64,000 bases of DNA from Oscheius onirici (GCA_932521025.1 OW051473.1:3472001-3536000), one strand, 5' to 3'; positions 11,901 to 24,855 are shown, counted from the first letter of the stretch. Program-made: numbers and translations. The notes: generated from the letters alone by a model not told the origin.

Positions 11901-14900
11901 TTCAGAAACTGTTGAAACATCCGACACTAGCTTTTCTACAAGTGAAGCAATCTCTGAACCTGCGAGTACGGGTTCTTCTGATGTCCAAGCTGTTTCGTGA
12001 AGAGGTTCCTGATCATGCGCCTCGAGAACAGCGGTGTTCTTTTCTTGATACGTTTCCTCCACTAACTTTGATTGAAGCTCGATAGACTTTTCCCTCAAGC
12101 TTTGTTGGCCAAGTTTTGCGTTCTCTTCTGTGGTAGCAACTTGTTCAACAACAGGTAGTGACGGAGGCTCTCGTTCGTCGAGTTTCGAGCATATGAAATC
12201 TATTGCCAATTGAACTTCAAGGTGTACTTCATCCGACATTTTTGCTTCTTCGGAAGCAATTGGTTCCATTGCGATCACTTTGTCGTATGATTCGTCCATC
12301 TTTTCTTCAGCAGCTTCAACAGAAAGTCCACCACCAAGTGCTTTTGTACCAGCGGAATCATCGAAACTTTCTAGAACGGTAGCTGTTTCAGGCTCGATTG
12401 TCGATTTCGAAGGCAGATCAAAAACATTGGAGTCGAAAACCACTTCAACGTCAGTAGTAACGTTGTCCGAGACATTTTCCACAGCACTTTCAGCTTCCGC
12501 GAAAGAATCCTCAGCATGCTCGTAGTCCGGAGGATTTGCGAACGCATCCGCTTCGTCGTAATACTCGGGAACTTGTGCGTTGAGATCATCTTCCTCAACC
12601 ACTGGAGTATTTTCCTCCATTACTTCTTCCTATAAACGTTTGACGCCTTTTGTACAAAACAAAAAATTACCTCCGGTTGTTGAATTACTTCCTCCTGTTG
12701 AATCACAGCCTCTCCGTTGTTTAGAGGGCCCTTTCGTGCATCCACCAGATCGACCATTGTCTAAATTTGATGTTAAAACGAAAACCGCCTTTCGACTTAC
12801 ATCCAGTAATTCAACAATAGAACGATCATGTCCGGTTTCCGTCAGCTGCGTCTCGTCGAGATTGAGCAAATTCTCCAAAGTGTTGGTTGTGACAGACGAT
12901 TCCCTGGCAGCAGTCTTGGCAGTCCTGGTTTTTGGAGCAGTCAAAGAGTCGCTTGGTCCATCACATCGCAGTCTCCAAAGAAGTCGTCGTCTCTCCATGT
13001 ACGGTCTCATTCCTTTCTTGATATTGATGCTCTTCTTGCTCAACGGAATTGATTGCAGATCAATCTCAGGATCAGGAATGTCTCCAAAATTATTGAGCAG
13101 GTCGAGAACAACTTCAACTACAGCCAGATCAATTTCCTTCTGCACCTTCACATCTTGTTTGACGTATGGTCTTCTTCGTCCTTTTGACTTCCTCGGTGCC
13201 AAAACAACTCGAGCTTTGGCCTTTCTCCTTTTGGCCGGTTTTGTCTCAGTAGCATTAAAAATTTTAGTAATTATTTGTTCTCCTCGAGGAACAAGAGCCC
13301 GTGCCTCTTCTTCGGGCAAATTCAGATTCGGAGGTAGCACCTCTGGCTGTTGTGTTTGCAGCATAGCAATAATGACCTGCAATTGATACATAGTTCAAAA
13401 TTACCCATAATACATACTTTTTTCTGGTTTTGACCTTCTACTCCACGAGATGTTGGAATATTTTTTGGCCGGCCCTTAAAATTATTATTCTTCCGACTAG
13501 CAAAGAAACTCACAGGTCCACGCTTTGCCATAGCAGCAATCAATTCCTTTGCTTGAGGTATATGAGACGCCAAAGACATGGTGGAAACATTTACAGGTCT
13601 TGGTCCATTCGGGTGCCTCTGAGAGAAAATCCGTATATTTAAAATTACCGAAGCAAATTACCGGTTTCGTCAGAGGAGGAAGTTCTTGCAAACTAACAGC
13701 TCTTCCGTTGAATCTCGTCCTGGTTGGCTTATTCAGATGTGGCCTTTCCTCAACAACTGGAATTTCCTTTTGCTTGGGTCTCATCCTTGGCTCTGTGCTC
13801 TTAGTTCTCGATGGTCCAGCCAAATGCGTTTGATTTGATGTTCCCGCATCGGCTTTTTCGATCTGTAAAACTTTTGTGAACTAACAACAAAATTATACTT
13901 ACACTTGGATTACCGTCACCGTTTTCCGGTCTTACTCGCTCACGAGGAGGAGGAGCTGTTTGGCTTCTAGCCTTAAGTAGCTTGCTGTTGCCATCCTGCA
14001 CGTTCCCGTAATAACTGTGTCCTTGATCCATGTGTTCGTAGCGGGATGATGTCGTTGGCTCATCGTAGTCCCAACCACTGTAGGTCATATCGTTGGGTAA
14101 ACCGTCTTCTCGATCAAGAATAGGCATATCGCGTTCCTCAATTTGGATGCCTTCTTCATTGACCACAACTTCCTTGCCGACTTGTTGTTGGAAGAACATT
14201 TCGGAAGCGAAAGAAGCCTAAAGCGGCATTATTGTCTTTCAATTGATATATACAAACCTCATTTCCACGATTGGAGGTAGTTTGCTCTTGAACAGGCTGA
14301 TACCGGACAGGTGCCTGAAACTTAAGTCTCTTGGAACGGAATTGTTACTACCTGGATATATGTCTGCGGTTGGAAGTTTCGACTGACATTTGCGGTTCGA
14401 GGAATGACTCTTTGTTGAGCTGCTTGCACCAGAGCTTGGGCTTGCCTCACAGGAGCAGCTGTATACTGTCTCCTTGGCTGTGGCGGACCGTTTCGCATCA
14501 TCGTATTGAACTCGATTGGAGCGCGGTGGATTGGCTGTGTCCTGTCTGGTTGATCCGGAAGAACGTATCTGACTATCGTCCGTGTTCGATAGGTTGGAGC
14601 TCCATGCGGATTAGGTACTCTTGGCTGGCCTCCAATAACACGGATTCTCTGCACACGGTTGCTCATAACAACCGTACCTCGAGTCATGGGAACAACTCTT
14701 TGAGTTCGGTTAATGGGATGTACCACCCTGTAGTTCCCGTTCGAAGCCGTCGTTTGAACTGCGTATGCTGGACGATGACCTTGTACTTGTACAAATGTTC
14801 TGTCCTGTGTGTCTCCTCCAAAGTTTCCATTGTTGAAATCTGCACGTTCATTTTGTTGAGCCTGCAAATATATATTATGTTCTCTTCGTGTTTTTTTGCA

Positions 14901-17032
14901 AGCTTCAACAATTTCGTGAACCCCAAACAGTCACAATTTTCCGTTTTAAAAAATATTGACCTTCAACAAAGAAGATAGCTGTTGATGAAGATACATGACA
15001 CAAAATCAAAGAAAACTGACCGTAGAGTTCAATGATGTTCTCTCAGTTTCCTGAACCATTACATGGTATGGGTCTACTGGTGGTTCAGTTTCAAGCATGT
15101 TCGGAATGTCGCAGAATAATAGGTCGGGCTGAAGTCTTTCAGTATAGAAGTACCTTTTGAAAGCTCACCTGCATTTCAGCCGAAGGATTGTTGACCGCAA
15201 CACTGCTAAGGTACTTTACCAAGTATCCTTCAGTTGTGAGGAAAGTTGAATGTCTCTCAATGTTGGACACTCTGATGTCCACCGGAGGCTCCCTTGGCAG
15301 CGTTTCCAGCTTGTGCACTTGTCCATACTGATAGGTGATACCGGGCTGGGTGTAGGCAGCAATCTTTTTGCCGTCGTGGGTATGGAAAATCAGCTTGGGA
15401 CGATAGGAGTTTCTTGGCGGAGGAGGTTTCCTTGACATCAAAGACTGAGAAGTAGTTTTTTGAGGAATCAGCTCAACATTATCCATGTTGATAGGGAGCG
15501 GCCACCGTTCTAATCTTACATTGTAGGTACCGTCATACAGAGGCTTAAAACCGTAAATTTATAGCAAACAATAACCGAAACTTACAGTGCTATCGGTATA
15601 TGGCGGAATGGGCTGTCCAAATTCTATTGTGAAAGGTAGAATAGAATAGTGCTTCATCCGGACAGAAACCATAGCACCTTTGCTGATCATTTCCCTTTCA
15701 GCTCTTGACTGTCCAGCGTGGTGCTGTTCTGGACTAGTGTCTGTGAAACTCGGCATCTGCGCCTTCGACTGAGGGCCAGGCCTAATTTGAGGCTTCGCAG
15801 ATTTCCTAAAACCGTTGTTTCTATATTTTGGCTAAGTGGTTTTGAAGAGTCCTATCTCAAAACTTTTTAGAAAATCAAAAATGGTATATCATTAGTTTCT
15901 TCTTGAAGGCATCCTTTTTCGCCCGAAGCCAACAACTAAGCAACTCACGGCAATTTTTCCAGTCTCCAAAGAGTATGGTAGGTGATGGCATTGATGTAGA
16001 AAAACTGGCTTTTGTCGAAAACAGAATTCATTCTAAACAATTTAATATGTTTAAGACGGAAGACGCAATTTACGGGAATGAGTGTCCTTTAATGAACCCG
16101 AAGTAGTGATCAAACTTCGGATTGTACAAAACAACCTTGGACGAAGCTGAAAATTCGTATTGAAGACAAAAAACCTAATTGAAACATACGCGTTTTGAAG
16201 AATATCCAAAATCCAGGAATGTGGAGTCCCAAGAAATGGAACTGCAGGAGGATATCCTCAATGCGCTCTCGGTCCTCCGGATCATTGATGTTCATTTCTG
16301 TCATGTGTCTCAAAAAGATGTTGTTTGAATCGTGAAGTGGGGGTTTCTAAAAAAAATTTGTTCTTCAATTTTTAATAGCGTACCAAAAAACGCTGGAATC
16401 TCTTCTTAGTAGCCATGAAAGCTTCAATTAGTCTCTGCTTTTGCTCGTTCTCGTTGCTGTTAGCAACGAAAAACTCTGCAAATAAGTACTGAAACGACAA
16501 AAAATGAACTCACTTTTAGGGTCAGGATGAAACCAGTTGACGAATCGGACTAAGCTGGCCGAGTAGAAGTCTTTCGGTGTGGGAAAATTGTTGACCGAAG
16601 CGCGATATTCTTTCCCGTAATAGAAGTCAAGCTCGTTCAATTCCCACTACAAGAACAGTCATTGTTCGAAAGAATTCTCTTACCGGATGTACTTGGGTGT
16701 AAGTATCTGTCCATGTACTCTGGTCGTGCCAGGTATTGTTCTGATTGTGTACAACGACTAAAAATCTAGATTGCTATGAACTGAAAAATACGTACCATCA
16801 GGAGGAGATTCTTGTAACGCACCGGGATCTCTCTCTGAAAAGTTAACATTTCAGAAGCTTCTATATTAAACTCACTTAAGAACTTTCCCATGTCATTGCC
16901 GTTTTTGAAGTAGTAGAATGAACTGAAAGAGTTGCCAATGCTCTTCCAATTCATCTGCTTTTGGAGGGGCAGTGATCCCATGACGGCTTGGAACTGCCCA
17001 ATACCATAGTCCCTCAATTTACCTCCCTCCAT
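2951..17032 (-). CDS. Giant protein of unknown function (about 3,900 aa, ~49 exons)
   Basis: A single reading frame can be carried through about 48 short introns from ATG 17030-17032 to the TAG at 2951-2953. I do not recognise the family. In order: (1) an N-terminal ordered block, about 16070-17032, rich in W/F/Y (FYYFKNGNDMGKF, WELNELDFYYGKEY, LRHMTEMNINDPEDRERI, HIPGFWIFF); (2) a second block around 15170-15800 (MKHYSILPFTIEFGQ; GYLVKYLSS); (3) long R/Q-rich and basic disordered parts, 12630-14860; (4) an acidic region with tandem repeats, 10150-12620; (5) a P/Q/Y-rich segment, 8270-9490; (6) an ordered C-terminal block, 5800-8250, including CSLRDYLKLYLNTVPDEG and CCLLYYSGLHNP; (7) an S/D/E-rich tail, 2951-5780. 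There is no signal peptide or membrane segment, and a basic KRRKAKARV stretch suggests a nucleus. It could be a chromatin or RNA scaffold, but that is inference. Two adjacent genes fused by my splicing cannot be excluded, although I see no internal stop or poly(A) site that requires it. Confidence 0.6.
10180..10550 (-). repeat. Three tandem ~41-aa acidic repeats inside the giant gene
   Basis: Three copies of about 123 nt lie head to tail within one exon. Each encodes the pattern (S/E)QEKNIPEDxxLxLDxEDQD followed by QAQDE and a V-x-x-L-(I/L)-T-x-T-D run. Copies centre near 10230, 10355 and 10480. They differ by point substitutions, so the array is fairly recent and in frame. Confidence 0.75.
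11040..11624 (-). repeat. Tandemly duplicated exon plus intron units in the giant gene
   Basis: Exons 11352-11624 (273 nt) and 11040-11309 (270 nt) are paralogous, both beginning AAVTE and sharing STSEQAEKPN, YLVSDV and SGVSSELGN/HGVSSELGN. The introns before them (11625-11666, 11310-11351) and after them (11000-11039) are also similar, each holding a GTATTG...TCTGATC-like core. The duplication unit is therefore exon plus intron, about 310 bp. Two more diverged units with an AW(T/I)SEE-like motif lie in the upstream exon (about 11670-12080). Confidence 0.8.
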
Positions 17033-20000
17033 TCGCAGGGGGAGACAGCCGATAAGCTGATTCTACTGTCTCTCTCTCTTTGTAAAAGATACGGTAGAAG
17101 CTGAAAAAAGTAATTATTGAGAGGTTAAAGCCAAAAAAAGAGGAAAAAGCTTTAAATCTCGAAAAGCGGTCAAAAGCGGTCAACAACGACTATTATTTGG
17201 TAAGTAATTAAAAATGATTACGGACAGTCGACTTCAGTTTGAAATCAAATAGTAGTAAAAGAGATTTCTCAGAGGCGAATCGTATGTGACTCTGCGGGCG
17301 CAAGTCTCTGAGCTGCGAGCGGACGCGGGCTTTTCGACACCTGCCACTCGGCCAGCAAATCGATTTTTACAAGTCGGTGTCAGTTTGTAACAAAGTTCAA
17401 TGTACATTTTTCAATAGCTTAAATAGTGACAGATCGGCTAATCTAGGTTTGGTATGTAGTAATAATGAAAAAAGGTTGGGTTTTAACAAAAATAAAATGG
17501 GTGGCCTAACAGAGAGACGCGCGCGTGACAACGTCGCGGCGGCCGCCACCCCATTGGCTGCTGCTACAGTAGACTAGAGAGCACAGAAAAACAAGAGGGT
17601 CTAAAATATTTTTAGACGCACCAGTCAGCTGTACTGTAAAAGCTTCAAATTGGCAGTTACTGTACGCCAAAAAGCTTTAGAAAAATTGTTTAAGAACAGT
17701 TTTTCGTTCCACTGAACAGAATGCCGCCTTTCGATGAATGACAGCTCTTTGTATATGCACTTATACAAAAGATAAATCGTGTATGGTCCAATTCATTCTC
17801 AAAGCTGTTGAACCTGTCACTTTTCAGGAAAATCCAATTTGGAAAGGAAGGAATCTCGGTTTGTGCGGAAAGGAAATGTATCGCTGTTCAGATTATAGCT
17901 CTTTTCGTTTCTTGAAAGCAGAGCACTAATTGGAAGGCGCCTAATATCTCGACCCTGCACTGCACGCTCAAAAATGGCTAAGATAAGAACCTCTACGGTT
18001 AGGTAGACGAAAAATCTTATTTAGAGAAGATCTGCTGAGGTTAAAAGAATTAGTCTTCTAAAAGAATGTTTCGAAATTTTTTACGACATGAAGTGAACAT
18101 TTTCAAAATCAGTAGCTGCTAAACGAGAGGGTACTTTAGGCGCGAAGCACCGCAAATGGGATCCATTTACTGGTGAACAGTCGCCATCATTTGGTCTACC
18201 TGTTAGGAGAGTATTGCGGTAAGCGTTCCAAACAATATATCGATTTGCTGACCTCACGTGGGCAACAGCTGCCAACTTGGGCTGGCGGTTGCACAACTTC
18301 TAATAGACCAACTACTCGCCAGAAGGCAGAACAACAGAGTCATTTATTGGCATGAGGAGGAGATGGACAGAAGGGAGAGACAATCAACGGAGCGACATGG
18401 TCAAGAAAAAGTGGCGCCGGGGTTCAATTGAAGAAGCGTTTTGCACCCTATATACAAAGAAAGTGAGCCGTAAAAGCTTGCCGCTAGGACAGATGTTAGA
18501 GCCGGGTACCGACCATTCCATTTTGGTTCTTCGTCCGGAAAACAAAGTAAAGTAATGGACGGTTGTATTTTAACGTATTCTGTTCATTTCCAGCCAGCTG
18601 TGGGAGAATGTTGTACACTAATTCAGATGATAGTATTTTGCAACTCTTCTACCTGTAGACCAAATCAACAGTTTTATCCGACTAAAAAGGTAAATTAAAC
18701 GGGTAGGAAAGGCGGTAAACAAAATCGGTAAGTGAACGTTTTAGTATTCGCCATATGTTCCACACAGACATAAAGAGCTGTATATCAAATGGATGGTATG
18801 CAGTACTATACACGACGAAAAGTTAATGATTTATTGGTCGGCAAGACCTGAGGCTTGTTTACAGCTAAGCTAATCCGTGCAGAGTTGGCGTGATTCATTG
18901 ACCTTTTTATCTGAACTTTTCACCTGTTCTAAAGAAACTGAAAGTAGTCTCTAATACCCCGTAACTTAAACTGCTAAAACTAAGTGAACGAAAAATAGTG
19001 AACGACAATTTGAATCTCAAAGCTGAGAACATTTTGGAGTCACAACGTTTTCCGTTTGCTCATCTCCTAATATGTTTTTGCCTCAAACCAAAGCAATAAT
19101 AGAAGTATACGAAAACTCCCACAAATGACCGGTGGCTGAAATATGTTGTAAAACGAAGGAAGCGATGAAATGAAATAGTTTTTTTAGCACTCTAATGTAG
19201 AGTTGAAATTACTAACAATTGCGTTCATTTTAAGTGTCAGTTTGGAAAGAGTGCACAAAATGTAGAACAACCATGCGAAACCCCTGAACCATTGGACTTT
19301 GCGCTCTTTCCCATGTAAAAACGATTGACGTAGTTTGTTCGATATCGAAAGTATAATTCCATCGTTCAGATGTGTGTTAAAAACTGATAGAAGTAAGAAA
19401 TGTTGTATAAACTATTGCGAAAACTCGAAAACAAACCTTTTCGAAATCAATGCGGGTGTACGGAGCCGCTATCGATAAACTCGGAGGACGGAATATTGCG
19501 TATTCACATTTGGGTCGGGGATTACGCATCTAGTATCCAAAAACATGTTTTAGAAATCCTGAAATGAAAGAAAAAAGGCAGCGAAAAAGGCAGTGCTTGA
19601 CAAAAGACAAAACAAATCAGATTATAACAAGCTAAAACAGATTCAGAACGGCAATTCAATGCAAGCATCCCTTCAAAATGAGTGTCTGGGCTTCCTTTTT
19701 TGTTCATTGGTTTTCACTAACTTTTACACGTTTTTGAGAAATGTTGGTAAATAATTTCTGTGGTAACGTTATCTGTAAGCCTAATTTTCATCATTTTTAA
19801 TCATTTTAGCAGAATCTTCAGATAATCTTGTTCATAGATTGAATCAATACCCCAGACTAGTGATCAGCAAACGGTTTTGGTCCCCTTTTTGTGATAAGCC
19901 ACGTTAGCAACAGGATGACTGTTGTGGTTTGCACAAAACTTTCTGATAGGGACAGAAAACCATTAATGTCACCCGCAGCTGCGAGCAAGAGTCCTTCTTT

Positions 20001-20460
20001 TTCACTGTGTCTAATTTGTCCTTTGGATCATCTTTTTTCGTTCAAACAATACTTTTTGATGACTTGTGTCCTTGTGATATCATGACCTGGCGTAAACGAG
20101 AAGGCCATTTTTGTATCCAAATCCCTGTCAATTTGAAACCATTTTATTCTTCAATTGCAGCGCAAAGAATATATATTGATATTTATGTTTTGTAAATTGG
20201 ATCCACTGATTGTGACTCGGATCCTCCATTGTTATCGCTCCGACTACAAGACTTATCAGTGTCGTAATAGGCAGCGGCCTGCCTCAGTTCATTTTTGTCA
20301 CGGCAGCTACTTGACTCTCACTGTTTAATCCCGACTGACTGTTGCAGAGTAACGTTCCCTTACACATTCCTCTCCTACCGTTTCTAATATGTTCGCTGGT
20401 CCTTTTCCTATTTTTTACCGCACACAGCTCTTAAGCGTTTTCTCCCCTGATAAGACTCAA
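17033..20460. other. Long intergenic region, candidate shared promoter
   Basis: 3.4 kb between divergent genes (giant gene on -, His-rich gene on +). Open reading frames here are short, on both strands, and without recognisable domains or consistent splice structure. A GC-richer island with CCAAT (about 17280-17580) lies 250-550 nt upstream of the giant gene's ATG and is a plausible promoter. The rest is AT-rich with no RNA gene or transposon that I can identify. Confidence 0.5.
17599..17617. repeat. Short perfect inverted repeat
   Basis: Arms GTCTAAAA and TTTTAGAC are 8 bp, perfectly complementary, and separated by 3 nt. The repeat lies just upstream of the GC-rich putative promoter of the giant gene. 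It could be a hairpin or a binding site; nothing else supports a function. Confidence 0.4.
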
Positions 20461-23400
20461 ATGCCTCCAAGTACGAGTTCGATCCGATCATTCCATTCTT
20501 TCCAGGTGTGCCTCAACTGCTGGAATGACACAGGACAACGATGGTAGTTCTTGTGGATTTCCCAATATTTATGCGTTTCGTTTAAGATCTTCTTGCTGAA
20601 GTCTTCTCCGTTTTGCCTACTCTAGAAGGTCAGACTGATGTAAATGGAAATGGTAAAAAAGAACAAGAGATTGTTGCAAATGTACAGACTTAAAAAACTT
20701 TGAAGTTACCACATTTTAGGTTCGCCGAGTGTCCAATGCTTTCCAGGATTTCATCAAGAGTGGGGTAGTTGAAACCAATGTCGTTAGTTACGAGCACCAC
20801 ACCGAGTCTCACCATCACGTAGTGAACTTTTTATTCAAATAACAACTGTAGTATAGGTCACTTCCCATGTTGAGACCCATCACGAAACAGTTACCATTGG
20901 AGGAGGTGTTCATCACGAAAATCACCACGAGACCATTGGAAACGGAGCTGTCATTGCTGAGCACCATGAAGAGAACCACGGCATTGGACACGGCGTATCT
21001 GTCATTTCTACGGAACTGAATCCACCAGCTGCCCATCATGAAGAACATCATTTTTCTATTGGTGTCGGCGCAGTCCCCCAGGCTGATGACAATGAATCTG
21101 TAGTTTCGGTCAGAACCGGACTATCTGAGGCAACATCTGTTTCTGTCCACTCGAGCGTATCTCAAAAATCTATCCAGGTTTCTTAATTTAAATATTTGTA
21201 ATGTAACTCGTTCATTAAGATCTACGCCGATGCCCCAGTCATTGTCAAGGCTATTTCGAAAGACTCACCAGCTAGTCATAAAGGTTCTGTCGTTCCCGAA
21301 TCTCATCATTCGGAAGTAGCACACACCCACGAGTGCGAAAGCACCATCAGGTTTGAAAGACAACAGAGAGAATAGTATTGTTTCAGTTCTTTTCTTAGTA
21401 CTAAATCGAATGCTTCCACTTTGACTGGATCGGCTGCCAGTGGAAATACCGCAATCGAAAATTACGTTTTTGTCGAAAATTCTGAAGTCCCCCATGAACA
21501 TCATCATCATCACCATCATGAACATGAAGTTCATCATCAACACCATACTTCTCAAGACACTACTACCCCAATTGCTGTCATGAAAAGCGATCCACACGAT
21601 GCACTCATCGAGGAATTCAAAGCTCGCCATCAGCGTGTGGTGAGTATTGTTATCTTTTAAATAATCCGCTTTGTTGTTGCCGTCCTCTAGACATTTTTCT
21701 CTATATTGATCGAGTTGAAAGACTATCTGTTGGTCTTTTGTTTTTAAACGTCTTCGAAAGTGTTCTCAAATGACAGTAGCCCGTCCTTATCACTCCCTTC
21801 TAAGGATGTTCTGGACTAGAAAAAGAATTGCCATGTTGTAATGACGTATCGAAGATAAGGCAACGGGGCAGCCAACTGGCAACATTTATTTAGAATGCAC
21901 TCAGTTCTTTTTTGGTCCTAACTAAACAACATTTATAGCCGTCTGAGGTTTCCTCCTTTGTGGTTGCTCCCGTCTCACAGCCGCCTCCTCCCCCGACAGT
22001 TCCTCCTCCGGCTGACTCAGACGACGAGAGCGAAGTGGTCATGACCGTTAAAGTCACTCAGTACGAGTTTGATTCTCACGACGTCAAGGTATTTTAACAC
22101 CCAAGTTTATCACATTTGCTTCCATAGCACGCAATTGAGCACCATCACGAGCATCACACCCACCATGAACATCATGAGCACCATATCCATCATGACGAAC
22201 CAGTACAGAATGGCTATATTCACCAAGACGAGCCTGAGTATCACTTCGAGGACCATACTCACCACAACGGACTTGACTCACATGTCGTTGTAGGACATGG
22301 AGCTGTTCCTCACCATGTGGATGAGGATGAATTCCATTTCGAACACGTCGAATATCATGAACAGGTTCACCATCAGCCGGAGCCGGTCTCTCTTGTAAGC
22401 TATACAAAACAACCAACAGTAAAAACTGTTAAGTATCACGACAATGTGAGCGTTGCTCCTTCCGAACCACGTTCTGAAGTTCCTCCCGTCTTCTTCCAAT
22501 CTCCGGTTCTGGCCAGAAAAGCTCCTCAACAAGTTGTGAATCACTTTGACTCTGCCAGTGACGTTTCCAGTCATCACCACCATCATCACCATCATCAAGA
22601 GCATGAACATGAAGATGTGCACCACATTCACAGGTAAAAGATATGGATAAATTCATTACAATCTTTTCAGAGAGCTCATTCCAAACATCAGCGGACCATT
22701 TGTTCGTGACGAGCTTCGCCCTGCCCATGTATCGGAAGAACACAGAACTGTTACAGTCTCGAAGACTGTCTCAGCTCCAGTTGCTCATGTTCAGCCGGTC
22801 GTGTCGCATCCTGTTGTTCACCATCATCATCATGAACCAAGAGGCTTGCCTAGAATCGACCATAGAGAAGTACTGATTCCTCATACTGAAGAAGCACCGG
22901 TTGTTCACAAGGTTTGTGAAGATTCAACCAAATTGCTTAAGCTTTGTTCAGATTGAACATCCGGTTGAACATCATCACCATCACGAGGCTCAACATCACC
23001 ATCACGATCACCATGAACATCACGTTCATAACGAGAGACATCTCCCTCGATCTGAGAGACATTACCACAAGCATGACGATCAGATGACTGAAATCTTCAG
23101 CGGCCCTTGTATGTTTCTTTGGAAATGCATGTAAACATTTTTTTAGCTGTGAGAGACTTGAAATCTCAGTTCGAACACGGAGGAGATGTTCTGATCCATT
23201 ACGGAACCCACTATGTAAGCACAATCAATATTTGTTGACATGACTGTCTCTTAGATAAGCCACAAGGAGCAGACTTCCGCACCGATCCACGTGGAAACTC
23301 TTCACCACCATCATCATCATCATGACGAACACGTTGAAGCTTTCCATGAGCCAGTTTCTGCTCCAGTTGTTGTCTCAGTTGGTCAGCCTCGTCTTCCTCA

Positions 23401-24773
23401 TCGTGAGCTGAAGGAGGAGCATGTCCATCATCATCCCGAGAAGCATATTCACACTCATGTGAAGGAGCATACTCACCACCATCATGAGCACAAAGAACAT
23501 TATCATCATCACCAACACCATCCTCATCATGAAGAGCCTGTTCATCAACACGAAGAACAACACCACCATGATCATCATCATGAGCATCATGAGCATGAGC
23601 ATGTTGAATATCATCAGCACTCGGAACATCATGAACATCACCACGAGCCTCATGTCGAGATTCACCAGGTGAGCAGTAAAATTACAAGCAAAATACTTAT
23701 TCCAGTATGTTGCTGAAGAGGAAGACCAGCTGCCTGTGTCCGCTCTTCTTAGTCGTTACGGTGGTGGAGCTAAGCTCCGTCGTCCCGATCATGCTGAAGT
23801 CATTAGCCGTGCTTCTTCTGTTCCCAATGTTACTGTTGTACATGAGGTTCATCACCACCATGTGAGAAAATCTTTTTTTAGTGTATTCCGATTTGTTTTC
23901 AGGTTGAAGAGCAGCCAAAGTCTCGTACTGTTACCCAGTCTTCTGCTTCAACTCGCGGCGTTCGTTCCCAATCCACCTACTCTGTGCAGACTTCCCAAAC
24001 CCGTTCTCATGCTTCCACTCTCACCCAAGATCATCACAATGGTTATTTATTTCGTCAATTTATCTAATACAAGATGTTAAGTGGTTGCTACTGCTCCTGC
24101 TCCAGTTGCTGCTGCTCGTAGTCCTGTCTCTGATCATCAATCTCTCCGCGTTGTCAAGAGTGTTCGCGCCTTTGTCAGCGAGTGGGGACAAAAAGACTTC
24201 CAACCACCCATGTCTCCTATTATCACAGTTCCTCGCCTGCCTTCTTCTCCCAAGAGCCCTGTTCCTCAGACAATTCCTGAGCCTGCCACCAGAAAGTCCA
24301 CTGTTCTCAGCGAAGTGAGCAACACTTCTCACACCACCCATACTACTCATCAGTCTCAGACTCCAGAACATCACGCTATCCAACACGTGAGAGATTTCAG
24401 ACATTTTATTCAATACATGTTTCAGATTGAACGAGCACTCCATGACGATGCTGGAAGCGTTTGCAGCCAGTGCACAAAGTCTAATCGTGGAAAATCCGTC
24501 AGTTCCGTTGCTAGCACTGTGACTACATACACTACTACTTCGCATCATCAGGTAATGATACTCCGGAATGTGTTAAAATCTGTTCAGGAACCAGTTGTTG
24601 CTCACATTGGAGAAGGAGCTCACCCACAGATTCCTGAGGTGCATGAAGAGTTTGTCTTGACACCATTGGCTGAACGTCGTGCACTGTTTGAGCAGGGATT
24701 GAACAAAAGCTATTCTATTAATCGCAAGGCTCATGGAGAACTTCGTCCGATGGTTAATGTTTTCACCGATTAA
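20461..24773 (+). CDS. Histidine-rich low-complexity protein (about 1,100 aa)
   Basis: Start at 20461 with a 15-codon first exon (MPPSTSSIRSFHSFQ, donor at 20505/20506), then exon 2 at 20720-20818 (VRRVSNAFQDFIKSG) and exon 3 at 20857-21177. About 13 further exons follow, to TAA 24771-24773. Runs of H interspersed with E, D and Q (HHHHHHHEHEVHH; HHHHDHHEHHVH) occur in most exons and are densest at 22130-22640, 22960-23080 and 23300-23670. The N and C termini are not His-rich; the C terminus (FVLTPLAERRALFEQGLN) looks like a short conserved segment. There is no signal peptide, so it is probably intracellular. Such H/E/D tracts bind Zn2+, Ni2+ or Cu2+, so metal binding or buffering is a fair inference, but no pathway is shown. 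Poly(A) signal at 24850-24855. I do not recognise a named family. Confidence 0.75.
23291..23668 (+). repeat. CAT/CAC/GAG triplet low-complexity tract coding poly-(His/Glu)
   Basis: The densest part of the His-rich gene. Nearly every codon is CAT, CAC, GAA, GAG or GAT, giving strings such as HTHHHHEHKEHYHHH. The mixed CAT/CAC use argues against simple single-triplet expansion and for selection on the amino acids. Confidence 0.8.
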
Positions 24774-24849
24774 ACTTTAAACATTGTCTTATAACCTATT
24801 TTGGTAGCTGACTAGATTGTACAGAAGATTGTAGTATGTAAACTATTCA

Positions 24850-24855
24850 AATAAA
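24850..24855 (+). terminator. Poly(A) signal of the His-rich gene
   Basis: AATAAA 77 nt after the stop. The CCDC149-like start follows about 160 nt further on, the same strand and a short spacer, so a shared transcript is possible. Confidence 0.55.

Noticed and set aside
12580-13386. 268-codon + strand ORF
   Set aside because: Shadow of the giant gene's basic exon; composition (S/L/R-rich) is typical of an antisense frame.
15903-16106. + strand ORF at the 5' part of the giant gene
   Set aside because: Antisense to exons and introns whose minus-strand frame joins cleanly.
17377-18555. Several 60-70 codon + strand ORFs upstream of the His-rich gene
   Set aside because: No similarity, no coherent splice pattern and no link in frame to exon 1 at 20461.
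22084-23665. Long minus-strand ORFs rich in Met/Val (M-V-M-M strings) opposite the His-rich gene
   Set aside because: They are reverse-complement shadows of CAT/CAC codons.
23291-23668. CRISPR-like or satellite repeat impression
   Set aside because: It is a coding triplet tract within a spliced gene, with no spacers or regular unit.
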